Source: MWEI01 sp964600235
GTDB lineage: Bacteria > Desulfobacterota > Desulfomonilia > UBA1062
Direction of reading: 5' to 3'
NCBI GenBank assembly: GCA_964600235.1
Contig: CAZRIV010000018.1
Coordinates: forward strand, 1 to 64,000
Length of the DNA stretch: 64,000 nucleotides
Shown here: positions 53,366 through 62,991 of the stretch, piece after piece
Numbering within the stretch: the first letter of the stretch is position 1
How the letters are laid out: every line of letters starts with the position of its first letter
Position numbers and translations under genes: made by a program
Notes under the pieces: generated by a model
The model's input: the letters and a program-made list of their open reading frames with translations, nothing else
What the model was told of the DNA's origin: nothing
The model's database searches: none

Positions 53366-54707
53366 GATGCGTGTTCCGGGCATACTGTTCTGTCTGTTCA
53401 TCGCACTGTTCTTCTTCTCCAACTGCGGCGGATCAGCATCGGGCGGGAAGACGGACAGCCCCGGCAATGCCATCATAGATAAACCGACAGGAAGCTCCTG
53501 GCATCAGACAAGCATCAGGCAGATATCCACAAGCGGGCTGCTGCTCCCCCAGGTCAAGGCGGTATATGACGGTTCCGGGGGGCTTCACATTGCATACTTC
53601 ACCGACAGCCTGACATTGCCGGGCCATTACACTCTAAACCATGTCCTCTGGGATCTTGGCACACAGACAGAGATCGCTGCCGAGCCGGTCGTTGATATCG
53701 ACAACTGCAGGGCCTTGGCACTGGCTGTCGATAGGAGTCATGACCCGGTTGTGGCATATCAGGGAGGCTCTGTCCGGGAAGGCGGTTCCGAGCAGCAGTC
53801 GGACGTAATGTTCAGTCTGCTGAAGAATGATATATGGACCGAGTATACCGGAGGCATCGGGTTCGTTCAGCGCAACCCGGTCTTCACCGACGGACTTGCC
53901 GGCAAGCATGTATCCGCTGCCGTCGATCAGGCGGGAAACATCCACCTGTGCTACCAGTTCTTCTACGAAGGCATCGATGCCATGAACTTCAACTACCCTG
54001 ACCTGCTCTATGTGAAGAAGGGCGGGTCATCGCCTTCTGCCTCAGCGGCGGAGGAGACGGTGGAAGGCAATGTCTACAACCCGGATGGTTCGGCCAGTGC
54101 GCAGAACAGGGTCGGGGCGTATGCATGCCTCCTCATGGGCAGGGATGGCAACCCGGTCATTTTCTACTATGCCGACTTGAAACCGAATCTGTCCGACCCC
54201 GACACCAAGGGCCTGCGCGTTTCGTACCGCCTCTCGGAGGGCACCTGGAGCCATGAATGGGTGGAGACCGGCTTCGAGGTGGGAGGCATCAGCGCTGCGC
54301 TGGACAATAACGGCAATCCCGGCGTCGCTTACTATGTTGCCGGTGAATACTCGGACGCCTCTGGCATGACCCATAAAGAGTGCCTGAGATATGCATCCAA
54401 GGCATCTTCTTCCTGGAAGCCGGTCATGGTGGACGAGAGCACTTTCTGCGGGAAGTACTGCAGCCTGGCATTCGACGCGTCGAATAACCCTGCGATTGCT
54501 TACTACTCCATGCAGAACAACAGCGGCAGCCTCACCATAAGAGACCTCATGTTCGCCAGGCAAAGCGGGGAGGCCTGGTCCAGGGAGACAGTCGCCTCCA
54601 CAGGCGATATCGGCAGCTACAACACGCTTCTGTTCGATGATGCCGGATCTGCCAGCATCTGCTCGTATTCGAGCACCGACCAGACCATCTATCTTTTCCA
54701 TCAGTAA
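53337..54707 (+). CDS. exported lipoprotein-like protein with beta-propeller-type repeats
   Basis: The 456-residue product has a hydrophobic leader ending in FFFSNCGGSASGG, probably a lipoprotein signal with a non-standard lipobox (residues before Cys are S and N). The mature part has repeated units of the kind GNPVIFYYADLK, GNPGVAYYVAGEY and NNPAIAYYSMQNN, each about 55-60 residues, suggesting a beta-propeller. AAAGGAGA lies six bases before the ATG, which sits inside the previous gene by 29 bases. Function unknown; surface display is inferred. Confidence 0.7.
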   Translation: MHTAVFRRTEMRVPGILFCLFIALFFFSNCGGSASGGKTDSPGNAIIDKPTGSSWHQTSIRQISTSGLLLPQVKAVYDGSGGLHIAYFTDSLTLPGHYTLNHVLWDLGTQTEIAAEPVVDIDNCRALALAVDRSHDPVVAYQGGSVREGGSEQQSDVMFSLLKNDIWTEYTGGIGFVQRNPVFTDGLAGKHVSAAVDQAGNIHLCYQFFYEGIDAMNFNYPDLLYVKKGGSSPSASAAEETVEGNVYNPDGSASAQNRVGAYACLLMGRDGNPVIFYYADLKPNLSDPDTKGLRVSYRLSEGTWSHEWVETGFEVGGISAALDNNGNPGVAYYVAGEYSDASGMTHKECLRYASKASSSWKPVMVDESTFCGKYCSLAFDASNNPAIAYYSMQNNSGSLTIRDLMFARQSGEAWSRETVASTGDIGSYNTLLFDDAGSASICSYSSTDQTIYLFHQ

Positions 54708-54719
54708 AGGGGAGTTATC

Positions 54720-55508
54720 ATGAAATACAATCCAGTCATCATCGGCTTCGCACTCTTTGTCCTCACATTTTTCTCGACGCAGTCTTTTGCCATCACCGAC
54801 CCCAACGGTTGGTTCGACGAGTGCCCTGACCAGTCCTGCGGCGCACCTCCGGCAGGAGGAGTGGGCGGAGGAGGAGCCGGCGGAGGCCCCATACTGGTGC
54901 AGTACGACATCGGGCCGTACTTTTCCCTCGATGAGGATGCCGATGCGGACGGGTATCTGGACACCAGGGACAACTGCCCGTATCTGCCCAATGATCAGGC
55001 CGATTCCGATGGCGACGGCATCGGCGATGCCTGCGACAACTGCATCCATGGTGCAAATCCCGATCAGCTGGACACGGACGGCGACGGCAGAGGGGATGCC
55101 TGTGACGATGACATCGACGGAGACGCCATATTGAATGCAGCGGACAACTGCCCGGCCCTCTACAACCCGTCCCAGAAGGACACGGATGGCGACGGCATGG
55201 GCGACACCTGCGATGACGACATTGACGGGGACGGCATACCCAACGAAGTGGACAACTGTCCGTATGCGGCAAACCCCGGCCAGGAAGACAGGGATCAAGA
55301 CGGGAGAGGGGATGCCTGCGATGACGATTTCGACAGCGACGGGTTCATCGACTCTGTAGACCTCTGCAGCCGGGTACACTCTGACAACAACAACGACACG
55401 GACGGAGACGGCATCGGGGATGCCTGCGACAACTGCCCGTCTATGGGAAACCCGGATCAGAAAGACAGTGACGACGATGGAATAGGAGATGCCTGTGAAA
55501 AGAAATAG
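54720..55508 (+). CDS. exported thrombospondin type 3 repeat protein
   Basis: The 262-residue product has a signal peptide (YNPVIIGFALFVLTFFSTQS then FA), a Gly-rich linker, and about seven thrombospondin type-3 repeats (for example DSDGDGIGDACDNC, DTDGDGRGDACDDD). Each repeat contains calcium-binding DxDxDG loops and paired Cys. Such arrays are rigid, calcium-dependent stalks on cell surfaces. GGGGAG precedes the ATG. The end overlaps the next gene by 14 bases. Confidence 0.93.
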   Translation: MKYNPVIIGFALFVLTFFSTQSFAITDPNGWFDECPDQSCGAPPAGGVGGGGAGGGPILVQYDIGPYFSLDEDADADGYLDTRDNCPYLPNDQADSDGDGIGDACDNCIHGANPDQLDTDGDGRGDACDDDIDGDAILNAADNCPALYNPSQKDTDGDGMGDTCDDDIDGDGIPNEVDNCPYAANPGQEDRDQDGRGDACDDDFDSDGFIDSVDLCSRVHSDNNNDTDGDGIGDACDNCPSMGNPDQKDSDDDGIGDACEKK

Positions 55509-57096
55509 TGCGACACTCTGCATGCTCGGAATGGTGCTGGCTCTTCTCCATGCCTGCACCGGCAGCCCGGATCTTGAGCGCACCCAGGCCCAGACCAAGG
55601 TGGGGCTCTCCGGATCGTTTCTGACCGAGAGCCCTGACGAGATAAAATTCCCGGTAAAGGTCCTGTTCGCCATAGACTGCTCGCTCAGCATGGGCGACGA
55701 GGAGATGGGGGTAGTGGCAGGCTCGGACCCGTATTTTCTGCGTATCCAGGCAGCCAGGAACTTCATCAACGCCTACAACAGCAATGAAAACACTTCGTTT
55801 GACGTGATGCTGTGGAGCAACACGGTCTTCGACTCCACCGGCGGGTTCACCAAAGACCCCACAGTGCTGGAGGACATCCTGACGGATGTACAGAACGACA
55901 CCACGACGGATTATCTCGGGACCCTTGATGCTGTCTTTGCAGATATCCGCAACGACATCATCAATACCAACGAAGAGGCGAGAGTCCGTTCCAAGTACAT
56001 CGTCATCTTTCTCAGCGACGGGGTGCCCAATGCCCAGGGCCAGACCCAGGCTGATGCTGATATCTGGAAAAAGGTCCAGGACATGACCGACATGGTCACG
56101 GAATACGGGGTCGGCTCGTTCAATTTTCACACCTTCCTCCTGCTGGGCAACTTCGGTGCGGATGCCTCGGGACAGGCCAGGCAGAGGGAAGCGGAAGCTA
56201 CACTGCAGGGAATGGCCGAGCGTGGAAACGGACAGTTCCGGCTCTTTGAAAATGCCGAGGCCATCGACTTCATCAATATCGTGGATATGCGCCTGACCAT
56301 AGAATACAAGGTGAAGTACATCGCTGCATACAATTACAATGTAAAGCCCGGCATCGAACTGGTTTACGTGGACAGCGACGGCGACGGCCTTTCCGATGAA
56401 GAGGAGACGGTCTATGGGACAGACCCCACCAGGAGGGATACCGACACCGACGGCCTGAGCGATTTTTTTGAGGTGAAGTCGAGCTCTCCAGGACATGTGC
56501 TGGACCCGCTTAACCCCCATGACAGCATCTGCGACACCGGAATGGTCTGGGTGGACTCGGACAACGACGGCCTGACCGACTGCGAAGAGTATATCAAAGG
56601 AACCAACAGGCTCAATCCGGACACGGATTCGGACGGCATCCCCGACGGCATCGAGTTCCTCACAGGCACCAATCCCCTTGAGGTGGAGCTTAACAAGGAT
56701 ACCGACTTCGACAGTGTGCTCGACTGGATGGAAGTGCAGCGGCACACGAATGTCACCTCCAACGACCCCAAGATAAGGGAACTTAACAGCTACATCTATG
56801 ACGTCAAGGACGCTGGGCTGGTGCCGATCAACCAGGGTGATGACATGGCCTCCTATGTGCGCCAGTTCAACTTCGATGTCTCCAACATCTATCTGGCGGA
56901 TACGTTAGGGTATGTGAAGGAAGACGGAACCATCTGGAATGAAGGGGATAATCTGATCCGCTTCTATATCGCCGAGGTGCCTGAAGACAGGCCCGACAGC
57001 CCGCCGGTATTCCGTATGGCAGAACTCGTGGTCAATATCGATGACCGTGACCGGGTCATCACCCTTACCCAGGGTGATTTCAAGTTGCTCCATTAA
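55495..57096 (+). CDS. VWA-domain lipoprotein with thrombospondin type 3 repeats
   Basis: The 533-residue protein has a lipoprotein signal (CMLGMVLALLHAC), a von Willebrand A domain with an intact MIDAS DxSxS (D61, S63, S65) and FLSDGVPN loop, then several DxDxDG calcium-binding repeats (VDSDGDGLSDEEETVYGTDP, NPDTDSDGIPDGIEF). A GTG six bases after AGGAG is the likely start, since the ATG six bases earlier leaves no spacing. It is predicted to be an outer-membrane lipoprotein that binds ligand in a metal-dependent way. It sits directly behind the TSP3 gene. Confidence 0.88.
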   Translation: MKRNSATLCMLGMVLALLHACTGSPDLERTQAQTKVGLSGSFLTESPDEIKFPVKVLFAIDCSLSMGDEEMGVVAGSDPYFLRIQAARNFINAYNSNENTSFDVMLWSNTVFDSTGGFTKDPTVLEDILTDVQNDTTTDYLGTLDAVFADIRNDIINTNEEARVRSKYIVIFLSDGVPNAQGQTQADADIWKKVQDMTDMVTEYGVGSFNFHTFLLLGNFGADASGQARQREAEATLQGMAERGNGQFRLFENAEAIDFINIVDMRLTIEYKVKYIAAYNYNVKPGIELVYVDSDGDGLSDEEETVYGTDPTRRDTDTDGLSDFFEVKSSSPGHVLDPLNPHDSICDTGMVWVDSDNDGLTDCEEYIKGTNRLNPDTDSDGIPDGIEFLTGTNPLEVELNKDTDFDSVLDWMEVQRHTNVTSNDPKIRELNSYIYDVKDAGLVPINQGDDMASYVRQFNFDVSNIYLADTLGYVKEDGTIWNEGDNLIRFYIAEVPEDRPDSPPVFRMAELVVNIDDRDRVITLTQGDFKLLH

Positions 57097-57108
57097 AGGA
57101 GAATACCA

Positions 57109-59379
57109 ATGAGAAGGTCTTTCTATTGTATCTTGATAGTGTTCCTGTTCCTGGCGGCATGTTCCAAGAGCTCTTCGAACCACGACTCCAACTCAGGGGT
57201 GCAGGAACTGGCGCTGCAGCAGAGGATTTCCGGTAAGATCTCCGAGATCGGAGCTGTCAACTGGTACCATTTCAAAACCACAGAGCCCGATAGCGTCTTG
57301 CAGGTGAGATGTACCAGCGAGACCTTGCGTCCGGACGTGGAGCTACTGGTGACGATTTACGAGCTGGACTCCGGCGGGAACAAGAAGATCATCTACGGAG
57401 ACCATGCCCCGGAGAAAAGTCTCGCGCCGGCAAACCTGACATTGAAGGCAGTCATTGACCAGCCCGGGGACATCTACATCGCTGTGCGAGACTACAAAGA
57501 CGACAAGGCCTCGAACGATCCGTACTTCCTGAGCATCGATTATGCAGGCAAGGCCGAGGGGAACGATACCATAGCCCAGGCGACTCCTTTGACGGTCGGT
57601 TCAGGCAGCTGCCCAACAAACACCATCGGCTATGTGGGCGATACCGACTGTTTCAAGTTCACCTCCACAGGTGGAATTTATGATATTTCCGCCGTGTTCT
57701 CGCCCATGACCGGCACCCCGGTTCAACTCAGCGTGGCCTTATACGACAGCGCAGGCAGGCTCATAGAATCCCAGAGCAGCCCGGGCGCCAAAAGCTATCA
57801 TCTCATCCACTATCTGGGCGCGGGAGAGTACCATGTCCTGGTGAGCGACTACGGCAAGGACCATTTCGACAATGCCTCCGCATACCAGTTGTGCGTCAGT
57901 TCTTCAAGCAGTGCGGAGTCTCACGCGAATGATTCAGCCAGTGATGCAACAGCTGTTAACATAAGCCAGTACGGCACAAATTCTACCATCAACGGTTCGC
58001 TCGATTATTCCGAAGACAGAGACTACTACCGGATAGGGAGACCTTCCGCATCGACCGGGTTCCAGGTACTGCACCTGAGCTTCACCGCAGCCACAAGGGC
58101 CAAGTACAAGATCAGCATCCTTGATGCGAATTCGGCAGTAGTCTATGCACGGACATACTCCGGGGGAGCGTCCGAGCTGCATACCCAGATCAAGCTCGAC
58201 AGCGGGAATTACTACCTTCTTGTGCAGTCTGCGGACGGCCAGAAGATAACGCAGAGCACGCCTTATACGGCAACCGTGAGAATGCTCGATGTCATTGACA
58301 CTGCCGACACGCCGCCTGCCGACAACGGCACCATAGGCAGCGCCATACCTCTCACTTTGTCTTCCACCCTGACAACCTCGGGCAAGATCAGCTACCTGGG
58401 GGATGTGGACTGGTATAATGTGACCATACCGCCGCACGCACAACCCCAGATACTCGAGTTCTATTTCAATGCACCCATATCCGAGGTGGAGTACACAGTA
58501 GGCGTCATGGGCGCACAGCTCATCAAGACCCTCATGAACACCGATGCCGAGACAGTCCCCACAAGGCTGAAGACCAGCCTGTTCGTTCCTGCAAACGTCT
58601 CTTCGGCAGTCTATTCATTCAAGACATACGATTTCAGGGATGACGAAGGGAGCGATGTCACCTACACCATCCGGGTCGATCTGAAGGATATACCTTCTGC
58701 CCTCCCCTCAGTTGCGGGCGGGTCACCTCCCTATGGCTCTGTGGTCAATTATTACAACGAGATGGCGGAATCGTCTGCGGACCAGGTGACCTTGGAGCTG
58801 GACTCCGTAACCCGGAGGATCTTCGGTGTGAACACGTCGCTGCTTGACTTTTCGGGTGCAGCAATCCAGAACGATACGCCGCAGACAGGGCTTGTTACCC
58901 TGACGTTGCCCTGGATTGCCGGATACGTCGATTATCAGGGCGACCAGGACTGGTTCCTCCTCGATCTGGAGCCCCTGGACTCATCCACAAGCTGGTATTA
59001 CGAGATATTTGTGGACTTCTACGCACCCGCAGCCGACGTGGAGTATGTCTGGAAGTTCTATCCCGACAGGAACAAGAATGCCGTAGTCGCAGACCGCATA
59101 AGCGGTTCCGACGGATTTGTGGCCAGTGCGGGAAAGCAGGGTAACGTTCCTGCCGTCATCAGCATGAGGACCCCTTCATCTGGCGAAAGCAGGTTCTGGG
59201 CAGGCAACACATGGCGGGGCCAGACCTATTTCTCCATAAGCGACTTCAACTATCTCTACAACCCTGACGGCAGCCCGAACCTGGATGCGGATGACGACTG
59301 GGGAGGGTATGGCAGCGCTCCGTACTATTTCAGGGTGACGCTGGTCTACCACCCCGGGGTGTCGTATCCACAGCCCTGA
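57109..59379 (+). CDS. lipoprotein with pre-peptidase C-terminal (PPC) domains
   Basis: The 756-residue product has a lipoprotein signal (YCILIVFLFLAAC) and at least four PPC-type beta-sandwich domains, each with the cue VNWYHFKTTEPDSVLQVRC, DTDCFKFTSTGGIYDIS, EDRDYYRIGRPSASTG or VDWYNVTIPPHAQPQILEF. PPC domains bind surfaces or polymers outside the cell. AAAGGAG precedes the ATG, 12 bases after the VWA gene. It is the last gene of the cluster, followed by a stem-loop. Confidence 0.85.
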   Translation: MRRSFYCILIVFLFLAACSKSSSNHDSNSGVQELALQQRISGKISEIGAVNWYHFKTTEPDSVLQVRCTSETLRPDVELLVTIYELDSGGNKKIIYGDHAPEKSLAPANLTLKAVIDQPGDIYIAVRDYKDDKASNDPYFLSIDYAGKAEGNDTIAQATPLTVGSGSCPTNTIGYVGDTDCFKFTSTGGIYDISAVFSPMTGTPVQLSVALYDSAGRLIESQSSPGAKSYHLIHYLGAGEYHVLVSDYGKDHFDNASAYQLCVSSSSSAESHANDSASDATAVNISQYGTNSTINGSLDYSEDRDYYRIGRPSASTGFQVLHLSFTAATRAKYKISILDANSAVVYARTYSGGASELHTQIKLDSGNYYLLVQSADGQKITQSTPYTATVRMLDVIDTADTPPADNGTIGSAIPLTLSSTLTTSGKISYLGDVDWYNVTIPPHAQPQILEFYFNAPISEVEYTVGVMGAQLIKTLMNTDAETVPTRLKTSLFVPANVSSAVYSFKTYDFRDDEGSDVTYTIRVDLKDIPSALPSVAGGSPPYGSVVNYYNEMAESSADQVTLELDSVTRRIFGVNTSLLDFSGAAIQNDTPQTGLVTLTLPWIAGYVDYQGDQDWFLLDLEPLDSSTSWYYEIFVDFYAPAADVEYVWKFYPDRNKNAVVADRISGSDGFVASAGKQGNVPAVISMRTPSSGESRFWAGNTWRGQTYFSISDFNYLYNPDGSPNLDADDDWGGYGSAPYYFRVTLVYHPGVSYPQP

Positions 59380-59433
59380 AAATGTGCCCGATGCTCTTAA
59401 ACTTAAAAAAACTCCTGTCCCCCCCCCAACACA

Positions 59434-59466
59434 CTCCCGGACCTCCGCGAAAGCGGGGTCCGGGAG
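59434..59466. terminator. stem-loop between convergent genes
   Basis: CTCCCGGACC and GGTCCGGGAG form a strong stem capped by a CCGC-GAAA-GCGG hairpin. It lies between the PPC lipoprotein gene (plus) and tex (minus). A run of nine C at 59419-59427 precedes it. A likely bidirectional terminator, although T runs are weak on both sides. Confidence 0.6.
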
Positions 59467-59478
59467 GCTTATGAACTT

Positions 59479-61629
59479 TTAGACAGGTTTACCTTTATTA
59501 TCCAGCCTTTTCATGGAAAGCGATATGCGACCACGCTTCGCGTCCACTTCGAGAACCCGCACCTTCACCTTCTGGTTCACCTTCACCACCTCTGCGGGGT
59601 CCTTCACGAACCGGTCGGCGAGCCGGCTGATGTGCACCAGGCCGTCTTGGTGAACGCCGATATCCACAAAGGCGCCGAAGTTGGTCACGTTGGTCACGAT
59701 GCCCGGAAGCTCCATGCCCGGGTCGAGATCCTCCATGGTGGTGACGCCCTCGGTGAAACTGAATGCCTCGAACTGCTCGCGCGGGTCTCTGCCGGGCCTG
59801 GCCAGCTCGGCCATGATGTCCTTCAGGGTGGGCATGCCCACGGTAGCGCTCTCATAACGTTTCAGCTCGATTTTCGAGCGCAGCTCAGGGTTTTTCAGCA
59901 GGTCTGCCATTGAGCAGCCCAGGTCCTGCGCCATGCTCTTCACCAGGTCGTAGCGCTCCGGGTGCACTGCGCTGGCATCGAGCGGGTTCGACCCGTCCCG
60001 GATGCGCAGGAACCCTGCGCAGAGCTCGAAGGCCTTGGCTCCGAGGCGGGGGACCTTCTTCAGCTCGCCCCGGCTTTTAAAGGGACCATGCTCTGTACGA
60101 TATGCGATGATGTTATTTGCCAGGGTTCTGCTTAGGCCCGACACATACATGAGCAGCTCGGGGCTTGCGGTGTTGACCTCCACGCCCACGGCGTTCACGC
60201 AGCTCTCGACCACCTCATCCAGCTTGTCCTTCAGCCGTGACTGGTCCACGTCGTGCTGATACTGGCCCACGCCGATGGCCTTGGGGTCGATCTTCACGAG
60301 CTCGGCTAAGGGGTCCATGAGGCGCCTTCCTATGGAGACCGCCCCGCGCACGGTCACGTCATGGTCGGGGAACTCCCTGCGGGCTGTCTCGGATGCCGAG
60401 TACACCGATGCCCCGCTCTCGTTCACCATGACCACGGGCACCTTAAACCCGAGCCCGCGCACAAAGGCCTCGGTCTCCCGGCCTGCCGTGCCGTTGCCTA
60501 TGGCAATGGCCTCGACGGCGTACCGGTCAACCATCTCCCTGATTTTTTTCGCTGCCTCTTCAACCCTGGTTGCAGACTGGGCGGGATAGATCACGTCGTG
60601 GTGCAGCAGTGTTCCCTGGCTGTCCAGGCACACCGTTTTGCATCCGGTGCGGAACCCCGGGTCGATGGCCAGCACCCGTTTCCTGCCAAGGGGAGGCGCC
60701 ATGAGGAGCTCCCTGAGGTTTCTGGCGAACACGGCTGTGGCCTCTTCGTCGGCCTTAGCCTTGAGCGATGCCCTGAACTCGTTTTCAAGAGAGGGCATGA
60801 GGAGCCTCCTGCAGCCGTCGGCGCACGCCTGGCGCACCTGTTCGGTGCAGGCGCCGCGGTCCGTGCAGACCAGGCCTTCCACAAGGGAAACGGCGGCAGC
60901 CTCGTCCGGGCGGATGGTGACTTTCAGGAAGCCTTCCGCGCCGCCGCGGAGCATGGCCAGGACCCGGTGTGACGGGGCCTTTGGCGCCGGTTCCTTCCAG
61001 GCGAAGTAGTCCCGGTAGGTGGCTGCGCCTTCCAGGGCGCTGTCCTGAACCTCGGAAACAATGGTCGCTTCCTTCCAGAAGAGTGCCCTGACGGCCGAGC
61101 GGACGTCGGCATCTTCCGCCATGCGTTCGGCCATGATGTCCCGGGCGCCTGCCAGGGCGTCTTCGGGCGTCTGTGCGCCCAGTTCCGGGTCTATGAAGGC
61201 CGTTGCCTCCCGGGCAGGGTCTATTTCAGGCTGCTGGGAGAAGATGACCTCAGCCAGCGGCCCCAGGCCTTTCTCCCGGGCCATGGTTGCTCTTGTTCTG
61301 CGCTTGGGGCGGTACGGCAGGTAGATGTCTTCCAGCAGTGCCATGGTCTTGGCCGCTTCCAGTGCCTGGAGCAGCTCTTCGGTGAGCACCCCCAGCTCGG
61401 TGAGGGAATGCAGGATGGACTCCCTCCTGGCATCGAGCTGTTCCAGGTCTCTGAGCCGGTCTTTAACGGCGCCGATGGCCACCTCGTCGAGCGACCCTGT
61501 TGCTTCCTTGCGGTAGCGGGCTATGAAGGGAACGGTGGATCCGTCTTCAAGCAGCGAGCCCACGGCCTGAACCTGACCTGGTTTTATCCCGAGTTCCCGG
61601 GCTATGGTGGAAAGGTGGGTTTCTTTCAT
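59479..61629 (-). CDS. tex: Tex/YhgF RNA-binding transcription accessory protein
   Basis: The 716-residue protein is full-length Tex: the N-terminal helical region with TVPFIARYRKEATGSLDE, the YqgF-like nuclease fold VLAIDPGFRTGCKTVCLDSQ and EAIAIGNGTAGRETEAFV, the helix-hairpin-helix region (YVSGLSRTLANNIIAYRTEH), and a C-terminal S1 domain (GIVTNVTNFGAFVDIGVHQD). It acts in the cytoplasm on RNA and transcription. It starts at ATG on the minus strand, convergent with the envelope cluster and divergent from the cysteine desulfurase operon. Confidence 0.97.
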   Translation of the reverse strand: MKETHLSTIARELGIKPGQVQAVGSLLEDGSTVPFIARYRKEATGSLDEVAIGAVKDRLRDLEQLDARRESILHSLTELGVLTEELLQALEAAKTMALLEDIYLPYRPKRRTRATMAREKGLGPLAEVIFSQQPEIDPAREATAFIDPELGAQTPEDALAGARDIMAERMAEDADVRSAVRALFWKEATIVSEVQDSALEGAATYRDYFAWKEPAPKAPSHRVLAMLRGGAEGFLKVTIRPDEAAAVSLVEGLVCTDRGACTEQVRQACADGCRRLLMPSLENEFRASLKAKADEEATAVFARNLRELLMAPPLGRKRVLAIDPGFRTGCKTVCLDSQGTLLHHDVIYPAQSATRVEEAAKKIREMVDRYAVEAIAIGNGTAGRETEAFVRGLGFKVPVVMVNESGASVYSASETARREFPDHDVTVRGAVSIGRRLMDPLAELVKIDPKAIGVGQYQHDVDQSRLKDKLDEVVESCVNAVGVEVNTASPELLMYVSGLSRTLANNIIAYRTEHGPFKSRGELKKVPRLGAKAFELCAGFLRIRDGSNPLDASAVHPERYDLVKSMAQDLGCSMADLLKNPELRSKIELKRYESATVGMPTLKDIMAELARPGRDPREQFEAFSFTEGVTTMEDLDPGMELPGIVTNVTNFGAFVDIGVHQDGLVHISRLADRFVKDPAEVVKVNQKVKVRVLEVDAKRGRISLSMKRLDNKGKPV

Positions 61630-61803
61630 TGCCCATCTCTAGCTTTTCATCATCATGGCTGTCAATCGGGATGGGTGAAGAGAGGCCTCATGTTAAAAAC
61701 TTCTGGAAAAAGTGCACAGAAAAACCTATGAGTGGTAAAACGTCATGAACCCTAAGTGGGGTGAGGGCCATCATAATAGAAAGGCTGACCCCGGGAGGAA
61801 TCC

Positions 61804-62991
61804 ATGGATAAACGGATGATATACTTTGATAACAATGCCACGACCCCCCTTCACCCTGAGGTGAAGAAGGCGATTTTTGAGGCCATGGATATATACGGCA
61901 ACCCGTCGAGCCTCCACGGGTTCGGCAGGCAGGCGGGCAGGTTGGTGGAAGAGGCGCGTGCAAAGGTCGGCCGCTTCATCGGGGCCAAGCCCGAAGAGAT
62001 CCTGTTCGTGGGCAGCGGGTCGGAAGGGAACAACACCATTCTCTCCATACTCAACAGCCAGTGCTGGGCCTGCGAGTTCAACACCTGCAGCGGCAAGGAT
62101 CTCATCACCACGAAGATCGAGCACCCCTGCATCCTCGAGGCCTCGAGGTGCATGGCCGAGAAGGGGGTGAAGGTCACCTACCTCGACGTGGACAAGGATG
62201 GCAAGATAGACCTCGACCAGCTCCAAGATTCCATCACGCCCATGACCGGTATGGTATCCGTCATGATGGCCAACAACGAGATAGGCACCATCCAGGATAT
62301 CAGGGCCATCTCGAAGATCGTGCACGAGCGAGGGGCACTCCTTCACACGGATGCGGTGCAGGCCGTGGGAAAGGTGCCCGTGAACGTGAATGACCTGGGA
62401 GTGGACTTCCTCACCCTGTCCGCCCACAAGATCTACGGTCCCAAGGGCATTGGTGCCGTATACATCAGAAAGGGTTCGCCTTTCTGTCCGCTTATCAGGG
62501 GGGGGCACCAGGAGCGCGGCAGGCGGGCGGGAACCGAAAACACCATCGGCATCATCGCACTGGGCAAGGCGGTTGAGATGCGCGCCATCGAGATGGAAGA
62601 AGAAGAGAAGCGCCTGCTCAGGATGAAGGAGGCCCTGAAGAAGGGCATTGCCGAGAAGATCCCGGACATACACTTTGTGGGCCATCCCACCGACTGCCTG
62701 CCCGGGACGCTGAATGTGTCCTTCGAGGGCGCCGAGGGCGAGGCCATCCTGCTGTACCTCGACCTGGCGGGCATTGCGGTCTCAACCGGGAGCGCCTGCG
62801 CTTCGGGCTCGCTGGACCCCTCGCACGTCATCCTGGCAACCGGCCTGCCTGCGGAGTGCGCCCACGGATCCATCCGCATCAGCCTGGGCAGGGAGAACAC
62901 GAGTGAGGACATCGACTACATGCTTCATGTTCTGCCGGGTGTCATCGGGCGCATCAGGGACATGTCCACCGCATACGCAAGGAGGCAGTGA
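61804..62991 (+). CDS. nifS: cysteine desulfurase (NifS/IscS family)
   Basis: The 395-residue PLP enzyme has YFDNNATTPLHPEV, the PLP-lysine in LSAHKIYGPKGIGA, GGHQERGRRAGTEN, and the active-site Cys loop STGSACASGSLDPSHV. It moves sulfur from cysteine to a scaffold for Fe-S clusters. GGGAGG lies before the ATG. It overlaps the NifU-like gene by one base. Confidence 0.95.
   Translation: MDKRMIYFDNNATTPLHPEVKKAIFEAMDIYGNPSSLHGFGRQAGRLVEEARAKVGRFIGAKPEEILFVGSGSEGNNTILSILNSQCWACEFNTCSGKDLITTKIEHPCILEASRCMAEKGVKVTYLDVDKDGKIDLDQLQDSITPMTGMVSVMMANNEIGTIQDIRAISKIVHERGALLHTDAVQAVGKVPVNVNDLGVDFLTLSAHKIYGPKGIGAVYIRKGSPFCPLIRGGHQERGRRAGTENTIGIIALGKAVEMRAIEMEEEEKRLLRMKEALKKGIAEKIPDIHFVGHPTDCLPGTLNVSFEGAEGEAILLYLDLAGIAVSTGSACASGSLDPSHVILATGLPAECAHGSIRISLGRENTSEDIDYMLHVLPGVIGRIRDMSTAYARRQ

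Noticed and set aside
54946..55500. Repetitive DNA in the TSP3 gene as a possible tandem repeat or CRISPR
   Set aside because: The periodicity is explained by thrombospondin type-3 protein repeats; units vary in sequence and there are no unique spacers.
54042..55769. 575-codon minus-strand open frame opposite the propeller and TSP3 genes
   Set aside because: Val/Arg/Ile-rich translation arises from the repetitive GAC/GGC codons of the TSP3 array on the plus strand; no start signal or family match.
59419..59427. Run of nine C
   Set aside because: Homopolymer in a non-coding gap between convergent genes; it affects no reading frame and may vary or be a sequencing artefact.
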